Position numbers and translations under genes: made by a program. Of a stretch of 64,000 nucleotides of DNA, positions 18,703-27,975 are shown piece by piece (positions within the stretch are counted from its first letter, which is position 1; each line of letters starts with the position of its first letter). The stretch is from NCBI RefSeq assembly GCF_000195635.1, contig NZ_GL882625.1, forward strand, positions 62,001-126,000. The letters are read 5' to 3'. The notes beneath the pieces are model-generated. The model did not search any database, was not told where the DNA came from, and saw only the letters and a program-made list of their open reading frames with translations. Origin of the DNA: Bacteroides fluxus YIT 12057 (GTDB lineage: Bacteria; Bacteroidota; Bacteroidia; Bacteroidales; Bacteroidaceae).

Positions 18703-20841
18703 TTAGAAGAACAAGTAACGTTTGTCTTTTACATCGGCTTTCAGATAGAGGTCACTCATGAACTGATTTGCCATACGAGCATGCATAGCAGCCAATGTGG
18801 TTTCCTCTGTCTCCTGGTTGAATGTTTCGTTCAGCTTTTCCTTTGCATAAGGTTGAAGGACAAATACACCACCGTTACCCTTGATCGGAGCGCTCAGCTT
18901 ATTCAGTTCGGCAACAGAAGCGTAAGCGCTTACCAACGGCTCGCTGGTGCGCAAAGCCGGAACATATGCAGGAGCGGCAAAAGTGACGTGCTTCACAGAG
19001 TCACTCACTGCATTTGCCATATTCTTATACTGCTCGAATGAAGTTGCATTGGCAGCTTTCATGTCAGCCATAATCTTCTCGGCTTTCTTGTCGCGGAGAA
19101 TCTCAAATCTCAGCTGGTCTTTAACCAAAGCCAACGGACGATAACCTTCCGGAACGATGCTTGCCACGCCGACAACCAACATACGGTCGCTTTCGCCACA
19201 TTCATACAATCCAGAAACTTCACCGGCTTTTGCCTCAAACGCCCATTTCAACGCATCTTTCGTACCTCTTACACCCCCTATTCCGTGTTCAGAGCTATAC
19301 AGGTCTGTCTTATCCAAAAGTCTATAACCTGCATCTTCCGCATTGGCAGCCATTTTTTCCAACGTGTTGTTGGCAGCGATGAACTGGCTGAAGTCATTGT
19401 ATGCCTTGCTGTAAGTTTCCTTGCTGAATTCAACAGGACGTTTTACAACAGCCACTTTGTATTTATCCTTGGTTGCCTTCTTGCCAGTAACCTGCAGGAT
19501 CACATTGGCCTGTCCCAGAGCCAGATTAGTCAATTCATTCTGTGCCAGCGTGGTAATGGTAGTAATATACTTCAAGTTATCACCGTCAATCTGTGCACCT
19601 TCGTAATTGGCAGAAGAAATCCAGGTAGGTTCACCTGTCTGGCCATATTTTTTGGCCACTTCCGCAAAATCAGCGCCATCCTTGATTGCGTTGTAGATAC
19701 TGTCCGCCAAAGATTTAGTCTTGGCAGCGTCTTCAGCCACCACTTGAATCTGGCGGAACTCGATAGAGTCGGGCAATGTAGCGGAAGCCAGTTTCTTGAA
19801 AGAATTGATCGTATTGTCGGTTACATTGTAATAAGGGCCATATACGCCACCTACCGATACGGAATCCAGACGGGCTGCGACATCAGCGGGCAGAGACTTT
19901 GCAGTATAATACAGATCCACATAAGGAACAGTAGAGCCTGTAGAACGGACGAAAGTCGTATAGTCGGCAGGAGTACCGGCCAGCTGAGCCGTATATTCTT
20001 CCATTTCCTTCTGGATAGCAGCCTTGTCTTCCGGGCTTGCAGTTACCTGTACATCGATAAACTTGATGTTACGGGTCTCCACGTATTGTCTGAACTGTTC
20101 TTTCTTCTTGTCGTATGCAGCCTTCAAGTCACTATCCGTAACAGTAATCGTAGAATCGACAATAGAAGTATAAGGAATGGCAGCCAACAGCAGGTCTGAC
20201 TGATCCACTCTTCCGTCAAAAGCATCCTGTGCCTCTACCGGATTGGAGAACAAAGACTTGGTAATCAAAGCCTGGTATTTCTCTTGCAGACGTGCCTGTA
20301 CAAGTGACTTTTCAATAAACGACCAGAATTTATACATGGATTCGTAGTATTCCGCATATTGAGAAGGCATCTGAGCCTTATTCATCTTAGAATAATCTAC
20401 AAGGAACTTCTTCAACATATCTTTGTCAAAAGCACCGGTCTGCGGGTTACGGAACGGAGTCTGCTGCAACATCGGATGCACACCGGCATCAATGATGGCC
20501 TGGAGTTCAGCTTTAGACACTGTCAATCCCAGTTTCTTCGCTTCCTTTTCAACCAGCTTGTTTTCTACATATCTTCTCCATACTTCGTCTTTGATCTGGT
20601 TGGTCTGCTCGTCGCTTAATGCGTTCATGCCGCTGGAGAATTTTATAACTTCTGTATATTCTTCTACCATTGCCTGATAATCTTGAGCGGAAACAGTCTC
20701 CCCGTTCACTTCACCTACGTCTTGTGACTGGTGTGGCTGAAGCACTTTCCACGCGTCACCTGCGATGAAAGCAAACAGCGCCAAACCAATAACAATCACC
20801 AATAAAGGTCCTTTCGACCGAATGTTTTGTAATGTTGCCAT
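18703..20841 (-). CDS. Membrane-anchored periplasmic peptidyl-prolyl isomerase (PpiD/SurA type)
   Basis: A 712-residue chaperone thought to help outer-membrane proteins fold after Sec export. One N-terminal membrane helix (LLVIVIGLALFAFIAGDAW) anchors a SurA_N-like domain (NGETVSAQDYQAMVEEY) and a parvulin-like region around residues 340-450 (RQIQVVAEDAAKTKSLADSI...GADFAEVAKKYGQ). The length is typical of Bacteroidota PpiD-like proteins. It is the last gene of the envelope run that includes lptC and is followed by a strong terminator. Confidence 0.92.
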   Translation of the reverse strand: MATLQNIRSKGPLLVIVIGLALFAFIAGDAWKVLQPHQSQDVGEVNGETVSAQDYQAMVEEYTEVIKFSSGMNALSDEQTNQIKDEVWRRYVENKLVEKEAKKLGLTVSKAELQAIIDAGVHPMLQQTPFRNPQTGAFDKDMLKKFLVDYSKMNKAQMPSQYAEYYESMYKFWSFIEKSLVQARLQEKYQALITKSLFSNPVEAQDAFDGRVDQSDLLLAAIPYTSIVDSTITVTDSDLKAAYDKKKEQFRQYVETRNIKFIDVQVTASPEDKAAIQKEMEEYTAQLAGTPADYTTFVRSTGSTVPYVDLYYTAKSLPADVAARLDSVSVGGVYGPYYNVTDNTINSFKKLASATLPDSIEFRQIQVVAEDAAKTKSLADSIYNAIKDGADFAEVAKKYGQTGEPTWISSANYEGAQIDGDNLKYITTITTLAQNELTNLALGQANVILQVTGKKATKDKYKVAVVKRPVEFSKETYSKAYNDFSQFIAANNTLEKMAANAEDAGYRLLDKTDLYSSEHGIGGVRGTKDALKWAFEAKAGEVSGLYECGESDRMLVVGVASIVPEGYRPLALVKDQLRFEILRDKKAEKIMADMKAANATSFEQYKNMANAVSDSVKHVTFAAPAYVPALRTSEPLVSAYASVAELNKLSAPIKGNGGVFVLQPYAKEKLNETFNQETEETTLAAMHARMANQFMSDLYLKADVKDKRYLFF

Positions 20842-20963
20842 TTTAGTTAATACGATTTATTTGTTTATTATTATTTTCTTTTCATGTTCATTTTAGCGCA
20901 CGAAGATACAAAAAATGCTAATACGCATCTATTTATTCTCTAAAAAATTACGTCCAAACAGAA

Positions 20964-22220
20964 TTATTCAACGACTTTCAAGCGTACCAGCTCTATTTTG
21001 GTAGCCGTCACCTTAATTATTTTGAACTGATAGCCGCCTACCGCAATCACCTCGTGTAATTTCGGAAAACTCTGATAGCGGTTTAAGATCAACCCGCCCA
21101 CTGTCAGATAGTCGTCCGATTCCGGCAAGTCCAGACCGAACGTTTCATTCACCTTTTCTATCTCCAAACGGGCCGAAAGCACATATTCATGCTCCCCGAT
21201 CTGCTTGCAGATATAGGATGTATTGTCGTGCTCGTCCTCAATGTCTCCGAAGATTTCCTCCACCAGATCTTCCAGCGAGACAATGCCCGACGTACCGCCA
21301 AACTCATCCACCACGACAGCAATCGTTTTCTTCTGCTGCATAAACAGTTTCATCAACTTATGCGCAGCCATTGTCTCGGGGACAATGGGGACTTCCTTTA
21401 CATTATTCCGCCAATCATCCGGATTACGGAACATCTCGGAAGAGTGGATATACCCCACTACATTATCTATGTTTCCGTCAAATACAATTATCTTGGAGAT
21501 TCCGGACTCCACAAACAGATTCCGCAAGTCCTCCAAGGAGGTGGTCAAATCGACCGCAACCACCTCCGTACGGGGTACGATGCAATCACGTATCTTAATA
21601 TTCGAAAAGTCAAGGGCATTCTGAAAAATCTTCACTTCAGCATCCAATTCCTCCTCGCTGTCGGCATTCTCGATGCTCGACTGGATGAAATAATCCAAAT
21701 CAACCTTACCGAAGGCTTTGGCAGAATCCTCCTTATTTATCTTCATGCCGAATATCCGCAAAAAGAGATAAGACAAACCGGAAGCGAACTTCGATATGGG
21801 GAATAGAATGACGTAACAGATGAACAAAAAGACCGCGCATACCCTCAGCATCAGGTTAGGGTTAATCTTGAACAACGTCTTCGGCAAGAATTCACCGGTT
21901 ACCAAGATAATCAGAGTAGAAATGACAGTTTGTACCAATACCATCACAAAATGATTGGAAATCACCCCCGCCAACAAGTTGGCCTCAATGATTTGGGCCA
22001 TGAGAATACCGTAAATGACCAGTGCAATATTGTTTCCCACCAGCATAGTGGAAATAAAGTTGTTGGGATTACGGAAGAAATAGGTCAAAATGCCCGATGT
22101 CACACCGGGCTTCCGTTCCATTTCAAAGCGTAACTTATCCACAGAAACAAAAGCAATCTCCATACCGGAAAAGAAGGCGGAGAAAGCCATGGTTATCAAC
22201 AAATAGATGATGGTATCCAT
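20964..22220 (-). CDS. DUF21/CBS/CorC-domain membrane protein
   Basis: A 418-residue CNNM/CorC-type (hemolysin-related) protein. The N-terminal DUF21 domain has four hydrophobic segments (MDTIIYLLITMAFSAFFSGMEIAF and on to about residue 165), with the family motif FSGMEIA. A CBS pair follows (DCIVPRTEVVAVDL..., KTIAVVVDEFGGTSGIVSLEDLVEEIFGDIEDE) and a C-terminal CorC/HlyC domain. Such proteins are linked to Mg2+/Co2+ homeostasis; related GldE is tied to gliding, but there is no sign of gliding genes here. It starts four bases after the lptC stop. Confidence 0.92.
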   Translation of the reverse strand: MDTIIYLLITMAFSAFFSGMEIAFVSVDKLRFEMERKPGVTSGILTYFFRNPNNFISTMLVGNNIALVIYGILMAQIIEANLLAGVISNHFVMVLVQTVISTLIILVTGEFLPKTLFKINPNLMLRVCAVFLFICYVILFPISKFASGLSYLFLRIFGMKINKEDSAKAFGKVDLDYFIQSSIENADSEEELDAEVKIFQNALDFSNIKIRDCIVPRTEVVAVDLTTSLEDLRNLFVESGISKIIVFDGNIDNVVGYIHSSEMFRNPDDWRNNVKEVPIVPETMAAHKLMKLFMQQKKTIAVVVDEFGGTSGIVSLEDLVEEIFGDIEDEHDNTSYICKQIGEHEYVLSARLEIEKVNETFGLDLPESDDYLTVGGLILNRYQSFPKLHEVIAVGGYQFKIIKVTATKIELVRLKVVE

Positions 22221-22224
22221 AATA

Positions 22225-22851
22225 TCAATTGACGGTATCAGTTCTCAGGGTGTCAGCAGCAGTGGCTTCTTCATCGACATAGAAGATGCCTTCCGGCTGG
22301 CGGATAGTATAAACGGTCATTTGCTGGTTGGACTCAAAGCCGCGCCCCGTTATGATACGGTCCGGCTGTTCTATGCGTATAAACTGGTCCGAATAGACCT
22401 TCTGCTTTCTTTGATCCCAATACAGCAAATCCGTATTGAAGCGTTCGCCTTTCAGATTCTTTACATCAACATTGCCCATCAGCTTCCACAATTCTTCCTT
22501 GTTGTAAAAATAGGCCGTATCTGCCTTGATACTTGCTTCCACTTGGAACAACGAATCAAACTTCTCCAGATAGACCCCCTTCTCAAACGCCCAATAAGGA
22601 GGATTCTTACGGTCAAAGACCAGCCATTCCTCCGTATTGATGCGATAGCGGGTTATTCCCGAATCGGAAATCAATGTGGTCACTCCACGGGTGTCCATCA
22701 CAGGCAAGGAGTCACGTTCGGTGATAGCAGCGCCCAGGTCTTTTTTCCGTCCCGAACAAGAAGAAAATAAAAGAAGCATAACCATTGCCCCAAGGACAAT
22801 GGTTATGCTCGTATTTCTATGATAAACAACGTTAATGGGTTGTAGCGACAT
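22225..22851 (-). CDS. lptC: LPS export protein LptC
   Basis: A 208-residue protein bridging the LPS transport ATPase complex to the periplasm. It has an N-terminal hydrophobic segment (TSITIVLGAMVMLLLFSSC) with a lipobox-like Cys and then the beta-jellyroll repeats of LptC/OstA type (KADTAYFYNKEELWKLMGNVDVKN, YSDQFIRIEQPDRIITGRGFES). The ATG at 22851 is chosen over the one at 22878, which would lie inside the upstream TPR gene. It is four bases after that gene's stop and four before the CorC-domain gene. Confidence 0.9.
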   Translation of the reverse strand: MSLQPINVVYHRNTSITIVLGAMVMLLLFSSCSGRKKDLGAAITERDSLPVMDTRGVTTLISDSGITRYRINTEEWLVFDRKNPPYWAFEKGVYLEKFDSLFQVEASIKADTAYFYNKEELWKLMGNVDVKNLKGERFNTDLLYWDQRKQKVYSDQFIRIEQPDRIITGRGFESNQQMTVYTIRQPEGIFYVDEEATAADTLRTDTVN

Positions 22852-22855
22852 AGTT

Positions 22856-24178
22856 TTATCTAATGGTTGTAGATTCACCGATCCAACCGCCGATAGTGAT
22901 ACGGTCTCCTGCCTTGTAACCTAACATGAAGAGGTCCTTGGCTTGGGGAGTATGGCGCGCGTAAGTAGAAATCAGTTCATTCGCTCTGTCCGTTACACTC
23001 GGATCTACAGATTTCGCACGTTGCAACTTGTCGATGACAACAAAGTAAGTACACTTATTCAAAGCAGGCTCGTCACTCCAGTTAGGGTTCGATCCGTACA
23101 TCTGGGCCAACAGGATATAAGGGTCACCATAACTTTCGTTGAAGCTGATAGCCTTCTGGCAGTAGCTTCTTGCCTGCGACAATTTCTTAGCCTGCATCAA
23201 GGCGGCAGCAGCAGCGTAAGCAATCTCAGCTTTCTTGACATTGTCTGTTTCCTTAGCCAAAGACTCGTCGAAGAATTTCACCGCATTGTCAAAATCGCCT
23301 TTCTTATAATACATGGCTGCCACACCTACCGCAGCATCGGCGGTCGGGTTGATGTTATACAAATATTCAGATGCCTTGAAATAGGCTTCGTTCTCATTAC
23401 ACTTCATCATTTTCAAGATGGCAACAGCCTTTTTCAAGAATACAGAGTCTGTCTTATTCTCTTCTACTTTCGGGCCATAGATATTCTGCAATGATTCACA
23501 ATCGGCAACACCACTGTTGATGAACATAGCTACCAGGTTGTCTTTAATAGCCTGCAGGTTTTTCTTCTTCGCTTCCTTTGTTTCAGCGGCAATCGCATCA
23601 TCCGCATACTTGGAAGCATCAATATAATCTTGGAAGAACTGATCCGTATGGTTCGTGTCAGCTTTAACCTTCTGCATAGATACATCTAAGAAAAAGTGAA
23701 GTACGGCACCGTCGGATTCACCCTTTGCGCCATCTACAGACTCTTTCAACCAGGCATAAGCTTGGTTAAGATCCGGAGCCGGGGCATATTGCAAATAATC
23801 CACCGCCTTTGTACCCAATGCAGATGCCGGGCTGGGTATTCCTGTCTTGTATTTCTTGGAAAACTCAGGAAGATATTGAATCTTCTGGTCATGTACGCTC
23901 ATCAATTCGTCAAAAAGCTTCTTATACTCCGCTGAGTTACGATCCTTGTTTTGTTTCATCAAACCGATCAGAATCTTCTGGGCATCCGTAAAAGTATAAT
24001 ACCTCAACGTAGGACAATCCTTCAGTACGGCCATACACGGAGCATAAGCATCTTTAAAATTGCCTGCTCTTACGGCTTCGTGCGAGATACTACTATTAGC
24101 ATTACAATCACTCTGTGCGAAAGTAGTGGTTACTCCACCCGAAAGGAGTAAAACAGCCACAAGCGTCTTAATTTTCAT
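22856..24178 (-). CDS. Periplasmic tetratricopeptide-repeat protein
   Basis: A 440-residue exported protein with signal peptide MKIKTLVAVLLLSGGVTTTFAQ. TPR-like helix pairs are clear in the second half (AAVGVAAMYYKKGDFDNAVKFFDESLAKE, AAAALMQAKKLSQARSYCQKAISFN), ending with GDRITIGGWIG. It is placed between the outer-membrane barrel protein and lptC on one transcript, so a scaffold role in envelope assembly is a reasonable inference. No enzyme motif is seen. Confidence 0.85.
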   Translation of the reverse strand: MKIKTLVAVLLLSGGVTTTFAQSDCNANSSISHEAVRAGNFKDAYAPCMAVLKDCPTLRYYTFTDAQKILIGLMKQNKDRNSAEYKKLFDELMSVHDQKIQYLPEFSKKYKTGIPSPASALGTKAVDYLQYAPAPDLNQAYAWLKESVDGAKGESDGAVLHFFLDVSMQKVKADTNHTDQFFQDYIDASKYADDAIAAETKEAKKKNLQAIKDNLVAMFINSGVADCESLQNIYGPKVEENKTDSVFLKKAVAILKMMKCNENEAYFKASEYLYNINPTADAAVGVAAMYYKKGDFDNAVKFFDESLAKETDNVKKAEIAYAAAAALMQAKKLSQARSYCQKAISFNESYGDPYILLAQMYGSNPNWSDEPALNKCTYFVVIDKLQRAKSVDPSVTDRANELISTYARHTPQAKDLFMLGYKAGDRITIGGWIGESTTIR

Positions 24179-24224
24179 TGTATTTAAATTTTAGTTGTTA
24201 TATTTTTCTGTCTATTCGTTATCA

Positions 24225-25487
24225 TCAATCGACTTTACGTTTGAAGAACCAACGTTCATTGAAGGTTACTCCAACACAGATACGCAGTGTATTCTCGTTC
24301 AAGAACGCCGCCTGTTTCCCCTGTGTCCTTACGTATTGCGCCGAAAGGCTCAAGACCGAACGGGTTCTCGGTATCGGCAAGCCGAATCCGGCTGTCAGGC
24401 CATACTCATCGGCGGCACGCTCACCGTGTATCTTATAGTAAGGCTTAGAATAATAGGCTCCCAAACGATATTTTACATGTGAAAGATAGCTTCTGCCCAT
24501 CGGGTTGGGAAGGAACTCCGCACCAACCGCTATTTTTCCACGTTTACACAGCGCATCTTTCTGATTCATGAAAGTAGTCTTGTCCCAATTCTGAAACATG
24601 ACATCAGCCCCCACCGTCAAACGGTCATCATATACATACGTCACTCCTATACCCAGCGTGGTAGGCAGTCCCGTAGTAATCACAGAATCCCGGGTACTGA
24701 CAGTAGCTCCCGTTGTTGTATTTCCCGTCTGGTCCTGCACATAAGCATCATTGCTCAGGTTATGTCCCGGAGAGAAGACAACCCCTAAAGTAGCTGCATG
24801 TTTCTTCCCGAACTGATGTGTATATTGCGCCCCGATATCAAGTTTATAACTCTTGATTGCCACATTAAAGGCTCTCGTAAAAGGCATAATCGACGCGTCA
24901 GACGGAAAACTTTCATACGTAGTCTGCGTTATATCTCCCCAAAGATAAGAAAAGTTTGCGCCAATGGAAAGATTTTTAATTATTTTAAATCCTGCCCCTA
25001 AATAAAGTTGATGCAGACCGCCATCACCGGAATAGGATACGACACTCGAGCTGGAGGGGACATCGGGGTTTTCCGTTGTCTTTCCCAAGTTATATCCCAC
25101 ATTCGAATAGGGTAACAATCCTAAACTGATAGCCGCCCATTTACTCGCACGGAACTGCATAGTTATATAATCGAAACTCGAATTTTTGGCATTCAGTTTT
25201 ACCGTACCGTTACTGAAATTCGTATTCTGCAAAGAAATGCCGCCATCAAAGATGAAAGTCAATGAATCCACCGCTGTATAGGACGCCGGATTGACGAAAT
25301 TGGTTTGATACTTGTCCCGCAACCCATAGGCTATACCACCCATAGCCTTGCTATTACCCGAACCTTGGTCAGCCAACTGTCCATATCCATATCGTGTATA
25401 GGGAGAATTTGTATTATTTTGAGCGACTGCCACTCCTGATAATATCGTGAGCAAGAGCACCAAAAGTGTTTGTCTATATCCTATCAT
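24225..25487 (-). CDS. Outer-membrane beta-barrel protein, FadL-like
   Basis: A 420-residue protein with a signal peptide ending SGVAVAQ, then alternating amphipathic strands with many aromatic and glycine residues and a terminal strand [16 protein letters not shown]. The early segment [36 protein letters not shown] resembles the hatch region of FadL/PorV-type barrels. The transported or bound substrate is unknown. Its start overlaps the end of coaX by 14 bases. Confidence 0.8.
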   Translation of the reverse strand: MIGYRQTLLVLLLTILSGVAVAQNNTNSPYTRYGYGQLADQGSGNSKAMGGIAYGLRDKYQTNFVNPASYTAVDSLTFIFDGGISLQNTNFSNGTVKLNAKNSSFDYITMQFRASKWAAISLGLLPYSNVGYNLGKTTENPDVPSSSSVVSYSGDGGLHQLYLGAGFKIIKNLSIGANFSYLWGDITQTTYESFPSDASIMPFTRAFNVAIKSYKLDIGAQYTHQFGKKHAATLGVVFSPGHNLSNDAYVQDQTGNTTTGATVSTRDSVITTGLPTTLGIGVTYVYDDRLTVGADVMFQNWDKTTFMNQKDALCKRGKIAVGAEFLPNPMGRSYLSHVKYRLGAYYSKPYYKIHGERAADEYGLTAGFGLPIPRTRSVLSLSAQYVRTQGKQAAFLNENTLRICVGVTFNERWFFKRKVD

Positions 25488-26205
25488 TATTATAGTTTAA
25501 AATTCGATTTAATCCTTTCAACACTAAAAATCTGTCTGCAAAGATGATACTTTTTAAGTTTGTATCAAAAGAAAAATCATCGCCGCCCGTTAAAAAAACC
25601 AAAAGTTCAGGATATTTATGCTTAAGAGCCATAATGTAACCTGAAATTTCATATTCGATGCCTTTCAACACTCCAGACCGGATGGCTGTTTCGCTATCTT
25701 TTCCCATCGGAAGCAGACGCCCTTCGGCAGAAACGGACGGAAGCCTTCCGGTAAACTGATGAAGCGCCTTAAAGCGCATCTGCAAACCGGGAGAGATGTT
25801 TCCGCCATGATAACGTCCCATGGCATCAATGAACTCGTAGGTAATACAAGTGCCCGCGTCAATCACCAGCAAATCCCTACCGGGAAATTGTTCATTAGCC
25901 CCCACCACAGCCGCCATACGGTCATACCCCAACGTCCGGGGAGTTTCATAAAGATTCTCTACCGGCAACGGGGTCTTCTCGTCCAGCCAAAGCAGAGGGA
26001 CAGGCAGCGAGGCCAGCTGCGCCAGAGCCTGTTCACTCAAATCAATGACAGTAGCCACAATAGCCTTGTCGCAGGAATACCTGCGGCAAACTTCAAGCAG
26101 GTGTTCCAAACCGGCATTGGAATCATAAACGACTTCCACAATGCCCGTATCTGCAAACACTGCAATCTTGGCAACGGTATTTCCTATATCCACTATAAGG
26201 TTCAC
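25474..26205 (-). CDS. coaX: Type III pantothenate kinase
   Basis: Performs the first step of coenzyme A synthesis. The 243-residue protein shows the ASKHA-fold motifs of the CoaX family: phosphate loop [24 protein letters not shown]-2 region [36 protein letters not shown], and the adenosine motif VFLTGGD. It heads the envelope run ending at ppiD; a TAACTTTG element on the minus strand at 26231-26238 is the likely -7. A second, type II-like pantothenate kinase gene lies at 60085-60921. Confidence 0.95.
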   Translation of the reverse strand: MNLIVDIGNTVAKIAVFADTGIVEVVYDSNAGLEHLLEVCRRYSCDKAIVATVIDLSEQALAQLASLPVPLLWLDEKTPLPVENLYETPRTLGYDRMAAVVGANEQFPGRDLLVIDAGTCITYEFIDAMGRYHGGNISPGLQMRFKALHQFTGRLPSVSAEGRLLPMGKDSETAIRSGVLKGIEYEISGYIMALKHKYPELLVFLTGGDDFSFDTNLKSIIFADRFLVLKGLNRILNYNNDRI

Positions 26206-26230
26206 TGCTTTGCATACTTTTTTAGCGGCG

Positions 26231-26238
26231 CAAAGTTA
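26231..26238 (-). promoter_or_regulatory. -7 element upstream of coaX
   Basis: TAACTTTG on the minus strand, 25 bases before the coaX start codon; it matches TAnnTTTG. Confidence 0.5.
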
Positions 26239-26365
26239 CAATTTTATTTCAGATAACAGAACATGATGCAAAGACATTCTTACCGCCTTTTAGCCATTCG
26301 TTCCAAATACAGAATAACATACTACCTATCAAGCACTTAGGATCGCACAAAAAACATCATCTTTC

Positions 26366-26453
26366 TTGCGCCACTTTTTGGACACGCTTTGCGCCATAGT
26401 TTCGCATTGCAGCACAGCACTTTACAAAAGTTTTGCGCCACCCCTTGCGCCAC
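26366..26453. repeat. Four TTGCGCCA motifs in a gene-free gap
   Basis: TTGCGCCA occurs at 26366, 26389, 26433 and 26445. Its second pair is followed by ACCAAACGGACAC, which resembles the GCGCCAAACGGATGATGC junction of the repeat at 26564-26651. The gap 26206-26754 contains no convincing coding sequence. Confidence 0.5.
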
Positions 26454-26563
26454 CAAACGGACACAACATAACTAATAAGAAGATAAGATATACTATCCGT
26501 ATATCTAAGGGGAAAGATTTTGAAAAGAACAGGCGAAAGCCCAGAAAGAATGGAGAAGCAACG

Positions 26564-26665
26564 AAACGGATGATGCGTTAGCGCCAAACAGATGATGCGT
26601 TAGCGCCAAACGGATGATGCACTCCCGGCAAACAGATGATGCATTACCGGCAGACAGCTCATACC
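26564..26665. repeat. Tandem 22-bp repeat, four units plus a partial
   Basis: Units of exactly 22 bases start at 26564, 26586, 26608 and 26630. The first two differ at one base (AAACRGATGATGCGTTAGCGCC, R standing for G or A), and the last two diverge in the second half to CACTCCCGGC and CATTACCGGC. A degenerate fifth unit begins at 26652. There are no spacers, so this is not a CRISPR. Confidence 0.85.
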
Positions 26666-26742
26666 GGATTTATTTTTCCGTCATGAACTGTCCATGATAA
26701 AACAACGGCCGATTTTTATTCGTCTATTTCAGAGAAATATTG

Positions 26743-26750
26743 TAAGTTTG
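26743..26750 (+). promoter_or_regulatory. -7 element immediately before lnb
   Basis: TAAGTTTG matches TAnnTTTG and ends only four bases before the ATG at 26755. If used, transcription would begin at or within a few bases of the start codon. Confidence 0.5.
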
Positions 26751-26754
26751 CAGC

Positions 26755-27975
26755 ATGAAACAGAATTTGTACATTTCCCTATATCTCATATTCTTTCTTT
26801 TATGCCCCTATCCGGCCATTGCCCAAATGCAGGCGCAAAGAGAAAGCACCCCCGACTCCATACGCATCAGCCTGCTGACATGCGCCCCGGGCGGTGAAAT
26901 CTATTATCTTTTCGGACACACTGCCATTCGCTACGAGAACCTCACACGTGGCATTGACGCCGTTTTCAATTACGGCATATTCGATTTCAACACCCCCAAT
27001 TTCACCCTTCGCTTTGCCTTGGGAGACACCGACTATCAATTGGGAGCCACAAACTACAGACACTTTGTCTCTGAATACCATTCTTTGGGACGCGACGTCT
27101 GGCAGCAGACGCTGAACCTCACGCAAGACGAGAAAGAACGGCTCATCAACCGGCTGGAAGAGAACTACCGGCCCGAAAACCGGGTGTACCGTTACAATTT
27201 CTTTTATGACAACTGCGCCACCCGCCCACGGGACCAGATAGAGAAATCCATTGACGGCACATTGCAATATGCTGACAATATGACCGACAGCAATACGGGA
27301 GTCACCTACCGGGACTTGCTGCATAAATATAGTGAAGGCCACTTGTGGTCACGCTTCGGCATGGACTTGTGCATGGGCAGCAAAGCCGACAAGCCCATCA
27401 GCCGGAGAGAGATGATGTTCATCCCCTTCAACGTGCAGGAATATTTCAATACCGCCCGCATCCTTGACAAGAAAGGACAGGCACGCCCGTTGGTTACCTC
27501 CGAAGAGAAAGTTGTGATAACCGGAAAAACAGCCGCCGACTTCCAGACCGGCGGAATCAGTCCCATGCAATCGGCATTGCTGCTGTTCGTCATAGTCACA
27601 GCCGCCACCATCTACGGCATCCGTAAGGGAAAGACACTCTGGGGCATCGACCTCATCCTGTTCTTTGCCGCCGGAGTAGCCGGATGCATCCTGGCATTCC
27701 TGGCACTCTTTTCACAACACCCTGCGGTAAGCCCCAACTACCTGCTGTTCGTGTTCCATCCGTTCCATTTATTGTGCCTCCCCTGCATGCTCAACAGGGT
27801 ACGAAAAAAGAAAACAAGCCGGTATATGATAGCGGATCTTGTCGTTTTAACACTTTTTATATGCTTTTGGGCGATAATTCCGCAAAGAATTGACTTGGCT
27901 GTATTACCTTTGGCACTGTGTTTGCTGATACGTTCTGCGAGCAACCTTATTCTCACATACAAACGACCATCATGA
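26755..27975 (+). CDS. lnb: Lnb/DUF4105 family membrane protein, predicted lipoprotein N-acyltransferase
   Basis: A 406-residue inner-membrane protein. The signal-like N-terminus ends PYPAIAQ. A periplasmic domain (about 25-255) has the DUF4105 motifs YYLFGHTAIRY (His55) and YDNCATRPRD (Cys154), and the C-terminus has about five membrane helices starting at PMQSALLLFVIVTAATIYGI. This two-part layout is that of the Lnb family, reported in Bacteroides to add the third acyl chain to lipoproteins. That assignment rests on family knowledge; the Cys/His pair as catalytic residues is my inference. The stop overlaps the start of the next gene (ATGA), so the two are translationally coupled. Confidence 0.82.
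   Translation: MKQNLYISLYLIFFLLCPYPAIAQMQAQRESTPDSIRISLLTCAPGGEIYYLFGHTAIRYENLTRGIDAVFNYGIFDFNTPNFTLRFALGDTDYQLGATNYRHFVSEYHSLGRDVWQQTLNLTQDEKERLINRLEENYRPENRVYRYNFFYDNCATRPRDQIEKSIDGTLQYADNMTDSNTGVTYRDLLHKYSEGHLWSRFGMDLCMGSKADKPISRREMMFIPFNVQEYFNTARILDKKGQARPLVTSEEKVVITGKTAADFQTGGISPMQSALLLFVIVTAATIYGIRKGKTLWGIDLILFFAAGVAGCILAFLALFSQHPAVSPNYLLFVFHPFHLLCLPCMLNRVRKKKTSRYMIADLVVLTLFICFWAIIPQRIDLAVLPLALCLLIRSASNLILTYKRPS

Noticed and set aside
26357..26587. Two short overlapping frames (plus and minus) in the gap before lnb
   Set aside because: They consist largely of repeat sequence and low-complexity basic residues and have no start-site context.
26564..26665. CRISPR array
   Set aside because: The units are contiguous 22-base repeats without spacers and there are no cas genes.
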